Origin: Chloroflexota bacterium
GTDB lineage: Bacteria > Chloroflexota > Dormibacteria > CF-121
Direction of reading: 5' to 3'
DNA length: 11,502 nucleotides
Assembly: GCA_005881235.1 (NCBI GenBank)
Contig: VBEQ01000216.1
Coordinates: 1 to 11,502 of the forward strand
Shown here: positions 1-6,761 of the stretch, in pieces
Numbering within the stretch: the stretch's first letter is position 1
Layout of the letters: each line of letters starts with the position of its first letter
The notes under the pieces: generated by a model
What the model saw: the letters and a program-made list of their open reading frames with translations, nothing else
What the model was told of the DNA's origin: nothing
Database searches by the model: none
Made by a program: the position numbers and the translations under genes

Positions 1-33
1 ATACAGATCAGCCATCACTTTGAGCTTGCCCAC
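1..33 (-). CDS. Possible start of a gene running off the left edge (first 11 codons)
   Basis: On the minus strand a GTG at 33-31 opens a frame reading (M)GKLKVMADLY up to the window edge. A purine-rich AAAGG (complement of 42-46) lies 8 nt upstream, which is good Shine-Dalgarno spacing. A second in-frame start, ATG at 15-13 (MADLY), is also possible. The frame begins about 47 bp after the radical SAM stop codon and on the same strand, so it would be the next gene in that direction. Eleven residues are too few to recognise a family, and the call rests only on the start signal and position. Confidence 0.3.
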   Translation of the reverse strand, partial: MGKLKVMADLY

Positions 34-79
34 CGCCTGGGCCTTTCAATCACTTCAAACGGGGTAGGCGAGCCGGCCG

Positions 80-1330
80 TTACGCCGAGATCGGCTCCGC
101 TACCCGCCAGGGGCGGGTGAAGTTGCCTAGCTGCAGCCCGGCGCAGCGGGCGGTGAGCTCCTTCACGAAGCGACGCATCCCGATGCCGCGGGTCGGATGC
201 GGGATCCGCTCGAGAAGCCAGTGCGGGTCGACGTTGAGGCTGCGCAGCTGGATCTGGTGGACACGATGCTTGTGGACGAACGCCACCAGCGCATCGATCT
301 CCGCTTGGGCGTCGCTGATGCCTGGGAATGTGAGCAGGTTGATGGTGACCTGTCCGCCGGCCGCCGCCATCAGCTCCGCGCACTGCTCGACGTGCTCCAG
401 CCCATAGCCGACCGGCCGGTAGTAGGCACGGAAGCGCTCGTCGTCGAGGCTGAAGATGCTGATGCGGATCGAATTCAGTCCGGCATCGATCAGGCGCCGG
501 AGCACGTCCGGCCGCGATCCATTGGTGTTGATGTGGATGGTCGACTGGGGCCACGCCGACCTGGTTCGTCGGGTTGCCTCCACGAGCGCGGCGCCCCGGG
601 TGAGCGGCTCGCCCTCGCAACCCTGTCCAAAGCTGACGAAGTTCGCCGGGTTCGCGCTCAGGTGCCAGGCTGCGAGCTCAGCAATCTCCGCCGCGGTGGG
701 GGCGAAGGCAAGACGGGTCTGGGGGGAGTCGACGTCGCCCCACTGCTCGGAAATGCAACCCAGGCAGGCGGCATTACACGCCGGCGAGACTGGGATCGCG
801 CCTTCGCCGCGACGAATGAAGATGTTCTGCGCCGTCAGGCACCGGTAGTCCGTCGCACAGGTCTCGAGGTGGCGGAGGAGCCGGCTGTCCGGCAGCGGGC
901 CTCGCGCCGCTCGGATCCCGCGCTCGACGTGCCGGCGGTCGTCGGCCTGTGGATCCCACGCGCTCCAGCGGTCGGTCCGCATCGCAGCTACGTGCGGCTC
1001 ACCATCGATGGCGGCGACCGCGGCGTATCCATAGAGGGGCAGGACCGGGGGCCGGCCATCGTCGGCGTAGGCGGGCAACCAGGTCCGCAGGTAACCGGGT
1101 GGTAAAACCGCGGCGACCGCCACGGCGCCGGCGTCGTCGACCGAACCGATCTCACCGCCGGCCGCCCGCCCCTGTGGAATTCGGCCCGGGAGGTGGACCA
1201 GTGTGGCTCCCGCCGGCAGGGGGATGAAACGATCGGCCAAGCCGATCTCCCAACCACTGCGAGCCGTTGCCTGGAGCGAGTCATGAACGCGCAACCGCCC
1301 GTCGTGGGTCGCGTAGAGGAGGCGGTTCAC
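80..1330 (-). CDS. Radical SAM protein of unknown function with N-terminal extension
   Basis: This 416-residue protein carries the CX3CX2C radical SAM signature at C185, C189 and C192, which binds a [4Fe-4S] cluster used to cleave S-adenosylmethionine. A GQGCEGEPL segment about 50 residues later fits the 'GGE' SAM-binding motif, followed by INTNG and SIRISIFS strands of the TIM-type barrel. Residues 1 to about 155 form a separate region rich in short hydrophobic strands, Gly and Pro, with no signal peptide; C158 and C164 lie just before the signature. The start is GTG (1330-1328), preceded by AGGGG with suitable spacing. No partner peptide, SPASM domain or maturation substrate gene is visible nearby, so the reaction and substrate cannot be named. 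It is separated from the M23 gene by a strong palindrome and may be transcribed independently. The radical SAM assignment is firm; the specific function is unknown. Confidence 0.9.
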   Translation of the reverse strand: MNRLLYATHDGRLRVHDSLQATARSGWEIGLADRFIPLPAGATLVHLPGRIPQGRAAGGEIGSVDDAGAVAVAAVLPPGYLRTWLPAYADDGRPPVLPLYGYAAVAAIDGEPHVAAMRTDRWSAWDPQADDRRHVERGIRAARGPLPDSRLLRHLETCATDYRCLTAQNIFIRRGEGAIPVSPACNAACLGCISEQWGDVDSPQTRLAFAPTAAEIAELAAWHLSANPANFVSFGQGCEGEPLTRGAALVEATRRTRSAWPQSTIHINTNGSRPDVLRRLIDAGLNSIRISIFSLDDERFRAYYRPVGYGLEHVEQCAELMAAAGGQVTINLLTFPGISDAQAEIDALVAFVHKHRVHQIQLRSLNVDPHWLLERIPHPTRGIGMRRFVKELTARCAGLQLGNFTRPWRVAEPISA

Positions 1331-1337
1331 AGCCCCT

Positions 1338-1343
1338 ACCTTA
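1338..1343 (-). promoter_or_regulatory. Candidate -10 box or SD context before the radical SAM gene
   Basis: TAAGGT on the minus strand lies 7 nt before the GTG start, and AGGGG sits between the two. It overlaps the outer arm of the palindrome at 1340-1403. It fits a TANNNT -10 element, but the adjacent purine run also works as a ribosome binding site, so the promoter reading is tentative. I see no convincing -35 element. Confidence 0.25.
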
Positions 1344-1403
1344 TCGATCGCGCGCGCTTTCCCACATAAGCGCGCTCCGGCGTGGGAAAGCGCGCGTGAT
1401 AAG
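1340..1403 (-). promoter_or_regulatory. Long palindrome between the M23 peptidase and radical SAM genes
   Basis: A perfect 15-bp inverted repeat (cgcgcgctttcccac at 1351-1365; complement at 1382-1396) encloses a 16-nt loop. It is extended by an outer 6-bp arm, CTTATC at 1340-1345 pairing with GATAAG at 1398-1403, across a small bulge. The loop holds another GCGCGC core (1370-1375) that could pair with either arm, giving alternative hairpins. On the minus strand it begins about 10 nt after the M23 stop codon and ends just before the Shine-Dalgarno of the radical SAM gene. It could be a transcription terminator for the upstream operon, but no U-tract follows it. It could also be an operator or attenuator for the radical SAM gene. 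The inverted repeat is seen directly; the role is inferred. Confidence 0.6.
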
Positions 1404-1413
1404 TGCGAGGCTT

Positions 1414-2124
1414 CTACGAAAGCAGGTCCAACGGATTCTGCGGGATGCCCTGGTAGCGGATCTCGAAATGCAGGTGAGGGCCGCTGGCGCGACCGGTCGC
1501 TCCCATCAGCCCGATCAGTTGACGCTGCGCAACAACCTGTCCCGTGCTGACCATCACCGCCGATAGGTGCCCGTAGATCGTGTGGAATCCGTTGCCGTGG
1601 TCGATCTCGACGTAGAGGCCGTACGTGCCCCAGCCGGCGAAGACGACCTGGCCGGCATCGGCGGCAAGCTCCGGCGTTCCGACGTCGTTGGCGATATCGA
1701 TCCCTGGGTGGTAGTCGAAGAAGCCCTGGGTGAGGACGCCGTGCGTCGGCCAGAGGAACCGCACAAGGCGCTCATGGGCGCTGTCCGCCGCCGGGGCCGA
1801 CGGCTCGGCGACGTCATTGGCTCTGGCGGCGGTGATGAACCCGGGTGTATGGAGCTGGCTTTCGGCGTCCGCGATCCCGACCGAGCGCAGCGAGGCATCG
1901 TCGACGCTGGTCTTGTAGCCGACGACGATGCCGGCCCGCGAGCTCGCGTGGACATCGGCGACGGGGTGCCTGAATCCGAGCGGCCCCAGGGCCAGCACCA
2001 GAAGCGCGACTGCGAGCGCCCAGCCGTGGGCGGCCAGTCTTGGGATTCCTCTCGCCAAACCTCGGCAGTCTAGCCGGGTTTTTGTCCCGGCGTCAACCGA
2101 TTCACCACCGCTTGCACAATTCAT
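1414..2124 (-). CDS. Membrane-anchored LytM/M23 family metallopeptidase
   Basis: This 236-residue protein has a short cytoplasmic N-terminus, one hydrophobic segment at about residues 34-51 (HGWALAVALLVLALGPLG), a linker, and a C-terminal LytM (peptidase M23) domain at about 120-235. The expected zinc ligands are present: H139 and D143 in HPGID, and H219 in HLHFE. The two catalytic-site histidines are H186 (YGHLS) and H217. The domain is therefore predicted to be an active Zn endopeptidase acting on peptidoglycan cross-links outside the membrane. No LysM or SH3b wall-binding domain is seen. The ATG start lies 8 bp after the glpX stop codon and no strong Shine-Dalgarno is visible, so translation is probably coupled to the upstream pyrG-glpX genes. 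Its physiological role (division, wall remodelling, or activation of another hydrolase) cannot be told from sequence. Confidence 0.9.
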   Translation of the reverse strand: MNCASGGESVDAGTKTRLDCRGLARGIPRLAAHGWALAVALLVLALGPLGFRHPVADVHASSRAGIVVGYKTSVDDASLRSVGIADAESQLHTPGFITAARANDVAEPSAPAADSAHERLVRFLWPTHGVLTQGFFDYHPGIDIANDVGTPELAADAGQVVFAGWGTYGLYVEIDHGNGFHTIYGHLSAVMVSTGQVVAQRQLIGLMGATGRASGPHLHFEIRYQGIPQNPLDLLS

Positions 2125-2132
2125 GCGCGCGG

Positions 2133-3161
2133 CTAGCGAACTTTCCGGTGTGCGCCTTCGACTGACTTGAGCGCGTAATGGTGCTTGGTGTTCAAATGCC
2201 GGACGGTCCCGCTCTTGCTGCGGAAGACCATCGATTCGGTCTCCGCCCAGAAGTGGTGATAGATGACGCCGTGCAGGAACTCGCCATCGGTGACGCCCGT
2301 GGCGGCGAAGGCCACGTCCTCACCGCGCACCAGGTCGTCGACCGAGAAGACACCACGCAGGTCCTCGTAGCCGGCGGCGCGCGCTTTCTCCTCGTCGTCG
2401 CGGGATCGTAACCAGAGGCGGCACTGGAGGTCTCCGCCCAGGCATTTCAGTGCGCAGGCGGCGAGCACCGCCTCCGGCAAGCCGCCAATGCCGAGCATCA
2501 CGTCGATCCCCGTTCCCTCGAGTGTCGCCATGATGGCGGCCGCGATGTCGCCGTCGCTGAGGAGCGTGATCCGGGCGCCGACCTGGCGCACCTGCTCCAT
2601 CAGCGGTTCGTGGCGCGGCCGATCGAGCATCACCACGGTGAGATCGGAGACCTGGACCTTCTTGGCGAAGGCGACACGTTGCAGGTTGTTCTCGACGGAA
2701 TCCGTCACATCGACCGAGCCGCGGGCTTCCGGGCCGACGGCGATCTTCTCCGCGTACATGCCAACCGGCGCGCGCACCAGCGACCCGCGCTCCGCCGTGG
2801 CGATGACCGATACGGCATTGGGAAGGCCCTTCGCCACCAGGGTGGAGCCGTCGAGCGGCTTGAGCGCCACGTCGCAGGCATCGCCGCTTCCGTCCCCGAC
2901 GGTCTGCCCCAGCCCAAGCGGCGCGGACACCGATTCCTCGCCGATCACGATGGTGCCCTTGACGTGCACACCGGTCAGCGCCTCGCGCATGGCGTTGGCC
3001 GCGGTCCCGCGGATTCCCTCTCGATCGAGGTTGCCCATCCAGCGCCCGGCCGAGAGGGCGGCGGCCTCGGTGGCGCGCAGCAGCTCGAGGCCGAGGTTTG
3101 GCTGGACCGTTCGCGGCGTGGTCACACCGCCCGAGGAGGGCGTGGAGACGTCCGACTTCAC
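2133..3161 (-). CDS. glpX: GlpX-type class II fructose-1,6-bisphosphatase homologue with an altered metal site
   Basis: The 342 residues align along their length with class II FBPases, which dephosphorylate fructose 1,6-bisphosphate in gluconeogenesis. Family landmarks are TEAAALSAGRWMG (31-43), GTIVIGEE (69-76), EKIAVGPEARG, LDRPRH, SDGDIAAAI, GIGGLPEAV, ATGVTDG and RSKSGTVR. From memory of E. coli GlpX, metal-binding D33 aligns with R51 here, E59 with S77, and D85 of the DPIEGT motif with K101 (KPLDGS). E57 (E75), E88 (as D104) and E213 (in GGLPE) are kept, and the E57-D85 stretch is about two residues shorter. The R51 and K101 codons (CGC, AAG) were read directly from the DNA. The protein may be inactive, use a different metal arrangement, or act on another phosphate. 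It also has about 20 extra N-terminal residues. GTG start; GTGA overlap with the pyrG stop implies translational coupling. Confidence 0.87.
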   Translation of the reverse strand: MKSDVSTPSSGGVTTPRTVQPNLGLELLRATEAAALSAGRWMGNLDREGIRGTAANAMREALTGVHVKGTIVIGEESVSAPLGLGQTVGDGSGDACDVALKPLDGSTLVAKGLPNAVSVIATAERGSLVRAPVGMYAEKIAVGPEARGSVDVTDSVENNLQRVAFAKKVQVSDLTVVMLDRPRHEPLMEQVRQVGARITLLSDGDIAAAIMATLEGTGIDVMLGIGGLPEAVLAACALKCLGGDLQCRLWLRSRDDEEKARAAGYEDLRGVFSVDDLVRGEDVAFAATGVTDGEFLHGVIYHHFWAETESMVFRSKSGTVRHLNTKHHYALKSVEGAHRKVR

Positions 3162-4825
3162 GCGCTTTGCGAGCTCTTGTCCGCTGAGGGCGCCGGCTTC
3201 TTGAGCGCCTCCACATCGGCGGGCAGCACGCCGGCCCTGACTGCCGCCGCCTTCACGAAGTCGCGGAAGAGGGGATGCGGACGGTTCGGCCGGGAGCGGA
3301 ATTCCGGGTGGAACTGCGAGGCGACGAACCAGGGGTGGTTGCGCAACTCGATGATCTCGACCAGCCGGTCGTTGGGCGAGGTCCCACTAAAGACCATGCC
3401 CGCTTCCCACATCGCCTCTCGGTAGGCGTTGTTGAACTCGAAACGATGCCGGTGGCGCTCATAGACGACCGGCTCCGCATACGCTTGGGCCGCCAGGGTG
3501 CCGGGCTGGAGCTTGCAGGGATAGAGACCGAGCCGCATCGTGCCACCCTTGTCGGCGTCGTCGCGTTGCTCCGGCAACAGGTCGATCACGGGGTGGCTGG
3601 TGAAGGCATTGAACTCGGTGCTGTTGGCATCGGGCTGGCCCAGCAGGTCGCGGCCGAACTCGATGACGGCACACTGCATCCCGAGGCAAAGCCCAAGGTA
3701 GGGCGTGAGCGAGGTCCGGGCGAAGCGTGCCGCGGCGATCTTGCCCTCGATGCCGCGATGACCGAACCCTCCCGGGACCACCACGCCGTCCACCTCATCG
3801 AGAGCGCGCAGGTCTCCGGTCTCCAGGGTTTCGGAGGCGATCCATTTGATGTCGACCCGGAGATTGTGGTGCACGCCCGCATGACGGAGCGCTTCCGTCA
3901 CGCTGATGTAGGCGTCCGGCGCAGGTAGGTACTTTCCCACCACCCCGATGCGCACGCTGCCGGCCGGGTGCTGGATGCGGTGCACGAGCTCTTTCCAGTC
4001 GCTCAAGTCGGGCGCCTGGGCGGGCGCTTCCAGCGCCTCGACGATGACGTTGCCCAGGCCGGAATCTTCGAGCATCAACGGCACTTCGTAGATGGAGGCC
4101 GCGTCCGGAACCGAGATGACCGCTCGCCGGTCGACGTCACAGAACAGCGCGATCTTGTCCTTGAGGGCGAGGCTGATCGCCCGTTCCGAACGGCAGACGA
4201 TGGCGTCGGGCTGGATGCCGATGCTGCGCAGCGCCGCCACACTGTGTTGGGTCGGCTTGCTCTTGAACTCCTCGGAGGCCTCGATGAATGGCACCAGCGT
4301 CAGGTGCACGTAAAAGACGTTCTTGCGGCCGAGATCGTTCTTCAGCTGGCGGATCGCTTCCAGGAAGGGGAGCGATTCGATGTCGCCGACCGTCCCACCG
4401 ACTTCGACGATCACGACGTCGGGGTTGTCTTCCCAGGTGACGCGCGTGATGCGTTCCTTGATCTCATTGGTCACGTGGGGGATCACCTGCACCGTCCCAC
4501 CCAGGTAGTCGCCACGTCGCTCCTTGGCGATCACCTCGGCGTAGATCTTGCCGGTGGTGACGTTGCTCGCCTTGCTCAGGTTGGCGTCGATGAAGCGCTC
4601 GTAGTGGCCAAGATCCAGGTCGGTCTCGGCACCGTCGTCCGTGACGAAGACCTCACCATGCTGGTAGGGCGACATCGTGCCCGGGTCGATGTTGATGTAC
4701 GGATCCAGCTTTTGGAGGGAGACGCTCAGGCCGCGGGCCTTCAGGATGGTCCCTATGGACGCCGCCGTGATCCCCTTGCCGATCGAGGAAACCACGCCAC
4801 CGGTTACGAAGACGTACTTCGGCAC
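3158..4825 (-). CDS. pyrG: CTP synthase (glutamine-hydrolysing)
   Basis: PyrG makes CTP from UTP, ATP and glutamine, the last step of de novo pyrimidine nucleotide synthesis, in the cytoplasm. The 555-residue length is normal for the family. The N-terminal synthetase domain (about 1-270) starts with MPKYVFVTGGVVSSIGKG, which contains the P-loop, and continues with KLDPYINIDPGTMSPYQHGEV and DDGAETDLDLGHYERF. The C-terminal class I glutamine amidotransferase domain (about 290-535) has the nucleophile C380 in GLCLGMQ and the H506/E508 pair in SQFHPEF, so all catalytic residues are present. A charged, Ala/Pro/Ser-rich tail follows. The start is GTG with no visible Shine-Dalgarno; a TAGAAT box ends 9 nt upstream, suggesting a leaderless message. 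It is the first gene of the leftward pyrG-glpX-M23 cluster and is divergent from the GH15 gene. Confidence 0.97.
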   Translation of the reverse strand: MPKYVFVTGGVVSSIGKGITAASIGTILKARGLSVSLQKLDPYINIDPGTMSPYQHGEVFVTDDGAETDLDLGHYERFIDANLSKASNVTTGKIYAEVIAKERRGDYLGGTVQVIPHVTNEIKERITRVTWEDNPDVVIVEVGGTVGDIESLPFLEAIRQLKNDLGRKNVFYVHLTLVPFIEASEEFKSKPTQHSVAALRSIGIQPDAIVCRSERAISLALKDKIALFCDVDRRAVISVPDAASIYEVPLMLEDSGLGNVIVEALEAPAQAPDLSDWKELVHRIQHPAGSVRIGVVGKYLPAPDAYISVTEALRHAGVHHNLRVDIKWIASETLETGDLRALDEVDGVVVPGGFGHRGIEGKIAAARFARTSLTPYLGLCLGMQCAVIEFGRDLLGQPDANSTEFNAFTSHPVIDLLPEQRDDADKGGTMRLGLYPCKLQPGTLAAQAYAEPVVYERHRHRFEFNNAYREAMWEAGMVFSGTSPNDRLVEIIELRNHPWFVASQFHPEFRSRPNRPHPLFRDFVKAAAVRAGVLPADVEALKKPAPSADKSSQSA

Positions 4826-4834
4826 CGGGATTTT

Positions 4835-4840
4835 ATTCTA
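4835..4840 (-). promoter_or_regulatory. Candidate -10 box of pyrG
   Basis: TAGAAT on the minus strand matches 5 of 6 bases of the sigma-70 type -10 consensus and ends 9 nt before the pyrG GTG. Transcription starting about 7 nt downstream would begin at or within 2-3 nt of the start codon. Together with the lack of a Shine-Dalgarno this suggests a leaderless mRNA. The 9-mer GCGTAGAAT also occurs just upstream of the HtrA gene. Confidence 0.45.
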
Positions 4841-4907
4841 CGCCGGGTCAGCGCCGTTGGCGAGCGGAATTATTTTTGGACGTTAGTCCGCTGTTCGTCT
4901 GACGTTG

Positions 4908-4913
4908 TAAGGT
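4908..4913 (+). promoter_or_regulatory. Candidate -10 box or Shine-Dalgarno of the GH15 gene
   Basis: TAAGGT lies 6 nt before the GTG start. It can be read as a TANNNT -10 box of a leaderless transcript, or its AAGG core as a ribosome binding site at 7 nt spacing. The sequence cannot separate the two. No good -35 element is seen at 16-18 bp. Confidence 0.3.
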
Positions 4914-4919
4914 CAAGCC

Positions 4920-6761
4920 GTGTATCCGTACGGGCTGATCGGCAATTGTGAAACCGCCGCCCTGGTCGCCACCAGCGGCTCGGTCGACTGGTTCTGCTAC
5001 CCCCGGTTCGACTCCCCCTCCATCTTCGCCGCCATCCTCGACCGGCAGCGCGGCGGCAGCTTCCGGGTCTCGCCGGTCAACCCGGTGCCCACCGGCGAGC
5101 AGGCGTACCTGCGCGACACCAACATCCTGACGACGACCTTTCACCGCTCCGAGGGGACGCTGGTGGTGACCGATTTCATGCCCTGCTTCACCGAGGGCGA
5201 GCGCTTCCTCTCGCTGAAGCGCATCTGCCGCGGCCTCGAGGCACGGGGCGGGCCCGTCGAGGTGGAGTGCGTGCTCGACCCGGCCCCCGCCTACGGTCGG
5301 GCGCGCACCAGCTTTGCCGAGCGCGAGGGCATCGTCATCGCGTCGGGCGGTGCACAGGAGGTGATCCTTTCATCGACCGTCCCCCTGCGCGGCATGGTCG
5401 AGGAAGTCGACGGCCGGCCGCGCTACGTCTTCCGCTTCACGGTCGAGCCCGGGCCGCAGGTCTGGGTGACGTTGGGCTTCGGCGAGCGTTACTTCGCCCT
5501 CGGCCGGAAATTCCCGAGCAGCAGCGACGCCACCGAGCTCGCCGAGCGCACGCGCGCCTTCTGGGCCTCGTGGCTGGAGCAGTGCCTCTATCAAGGACCA
5601 TTCCAGGAGGCCGTCCGGCGCTCCGCCCTGGTGATCAAGCTGCTGACCTACGCGCCGACCGGTGCCCTGTGCGCGGCGCCAACCACCTCCATCCCGGAAG
5701 ACCCGGGCGGGGATCGCAACTGGGATTACCGGTACTGCTGGCTCCGGGACGCGTCCTATGGGATCGCGGCGCTCTTTCGCGCCGGCTTCTCGCAGGAGGC
5801 CGTCGACTTCATCAACTGGATTCGCGACCGCGCCTACGACCACGACTTCGCGATGCAGATCCTCTATCGCGTCGACGGCGACCCGCACCTTCCCGAATCG
5901 TTTCTCGAGCACCTGGCCGGCTACGAAGGGGCCCGGCCGGTGCGCATCGGTAACCGCGCCTCCGGCCAGCGGCAGCTCGACGTCTTCGGCGCGGTGATTG
6001 ACTGCATGGCCGTCTACCAGCGCAAGGGTGGCTTCATCTCCACCAAGCTCTGGCACGTGATCGAGCGCCTGGCCGACGGCATCTGGGAGTTGAGCCGCGA
6101 ACCCGACAACGGCATCTGGGAATTCCAGGGGGAGCGCAAGCACCACACCCACAGCAAGCTCTGGTGCTGGGTGGCATTGGACCGGGCGATCACGTTGGCG
6201 AAGGGCACCGGTAACACCTCCCATCTGGAGACCTGGGAGCAGCAGGCGGCGGCCTTGCGAGCGGAGATCGAGACGCGGTCCTGGAATCCGAAGATCGGCG
6301 CCTTTACCCAGGCGTACGACGATGAGTGCCTCGACGCCGCGGTGCTGCAGATGCCGGTGCTGGGCTTCCTGCCGGCGACGGATCCGCGGATGCGCGCCAC
6401 CATCGAGACCCTGAGCCAGCGGCTGCTGAACGGCCCCTATGTCCGCCGCTACGACTGCAGGGACGATCAGGGCTACCTGAGTGCGGCGTTCCTGCTCTGC
6501 AGTTTCTGGTATGTCGACGGCCTCATCGGCATGAACCGGCTCGACGCCGCGGAGCGCCAGCTCGCCGAGCTGATCGCGCTCTCCTCACCGCTGGGGCTCC
6601 TCGCCGAAGGCAACGATCCGGTCTCCGGCGCGCCGCGAGGCAACTTCCCCCAGGCTTATAGCCACCTGGGGGTCATCGACAGCGCGGTGCGCCTGGAGCG
6701 GGCACGCGCCGCCGAACAGGCCGCTGCCCCGACGCGCGAGCCGCAGGAAGCCGCCGGCTAA
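4920..6761 (+). CDS. Glycoside hydrolase family 15 protein (glucoamylase/trehalase type)
   Basis: This 613-residue cytoplasmic-looking protein (no signal peptide) starts with YGLIGNCETAALVATSGSVDWFCYPRFDSPSIFAAILD, interrupted here only for reading as YGLIGNCETAALV and SVDWFCYPRFDSPSIF, the hallmark opening of bacterial GH15 proteins. An N-terminal beta-sandwich (about 1-260) precedes an (alpha/alpha)6 barrel (about 260-600). Barrel motifs are DRNWDYRYCWLRDASYGI, then GIWEFQGE with the likely general acid E401, HTHSKLWCWVALDRAI, and LLAEGNDP with the likely general base E563, followed by GNFPQAYSHLGVI. Both catalytic Glu positions appear intact, so it should hydrolyse alpha-glucosidic bonds with inversion. 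GH15 includes glucoamylase, glucodextranase and mycobacterial-type trehalase; the intracellular form and motif set favour trehalose or short malto-oligosaccharides, but substrate is not certain. It stands alone on the plus strand and its TAA overlaps the stop of the converging MBL gene. Confidence 0.93.
   Translation: MYPYGLIGNCETAALVATSGSVDWFCYPRFDSPSIFAAILDRQRGGSFRVSPVNPVPTGEQAYLRDTNILTTTFHRSEGTLVVTDFMPCFTEGERFLSLKRICRGLEARGGPVEVECVLDPAPAYGRARTSFAEREGIVIASGGAQEVILSSTVPLRGMVEEVDGRPRYVFRFTVEPGPQVWVTLGFGERYFALGRKFPSSSDATELAERTRAFWASWLEQCLYQGPFQEAVRRSALVIKLLTYAPTGALCAAPTTSIPEDPGGDRNWDYRYCWLRDASYGIAALFRAGFSQEAVDFINWIRDRAYDHDFAMQILYRVDGDPHLPESFLEHLAGYEGARPVRIGNRASGQRQLDVFGAVIDCMAVYQRKGGFISTKLWHVIERLADGIWELSREPDNGIWEFQGERKHHTHSKLWCWVALDRAITLAKGTGNTSHLETWEQQAAALRAEIETRSWNPKIGAFTQAYDDECLDAAVLQMPVLGFLPATDPRMRATIETLSQRLLNGPYVRRYDCRDDQGYLSAAFLLCSFWYVDGLIGMNRLDAAERQLAELIALSSPLGLLAEGNDPVSGAPRGNFPQAYSHLGVIDSAVRLERARAAEQAAAPTREPQEAAG

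Larger units (their letters stand above)
4826..4919. promoter_or_regulatory. Divergent promoter region between pyrG and the GH15 gene
   Basis: This 94-bp gap separates two GTG starts that face away from each other. It contains two AT-rich patches that stand out in GC-rich surroundings (4829-4840 and 4867-4878). For pyrG (minus strand), TAGAAT at 4840-4835 has a weak -35 match, TCGCCA, 17 bp upstream. For the GH15 gene (plus strand), TAAGGT at 4908-4913 is the nearest TANNNT box. A loose inverted repeat, acgttag at 4880-4886 and ctgacgt at 4899-4905, and a small GGAC/GTCC palindrome at 4878-4889 could be operator sites. Promoter presence is inferred from geometry; the boxes are candidates only. 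Confidence 0.55.

Noticed and set aside
197..1105. Plus-strand open frame of about 300 codons opposite the radical SAM gene
   Set aside because: Product is Arg/Asp/Val-rich with no motif, while the opposite strand encodes a protein with the CX3CX2C signature. Long antisense frames are common in GC-rich genes.
2073..2091. Hairpin GCCGGG/CCCGGC with a T-rich loop, considered as a terminator after glpX
   Set aside because: It lies inside the N-terminal codons of the M23 gene and is not followed by a U-tract on either strand, so it is more likely chance in GC-rich coding sequence.
3968..4951. Plus-strand open frame of about 330 codons opposite pyrG
   Set aside because: Lies over an unmistakable CTP synthase and has a low-complexity Asp/Val/Leu/Arg composition typical of antisense frames; no domain recognisable.
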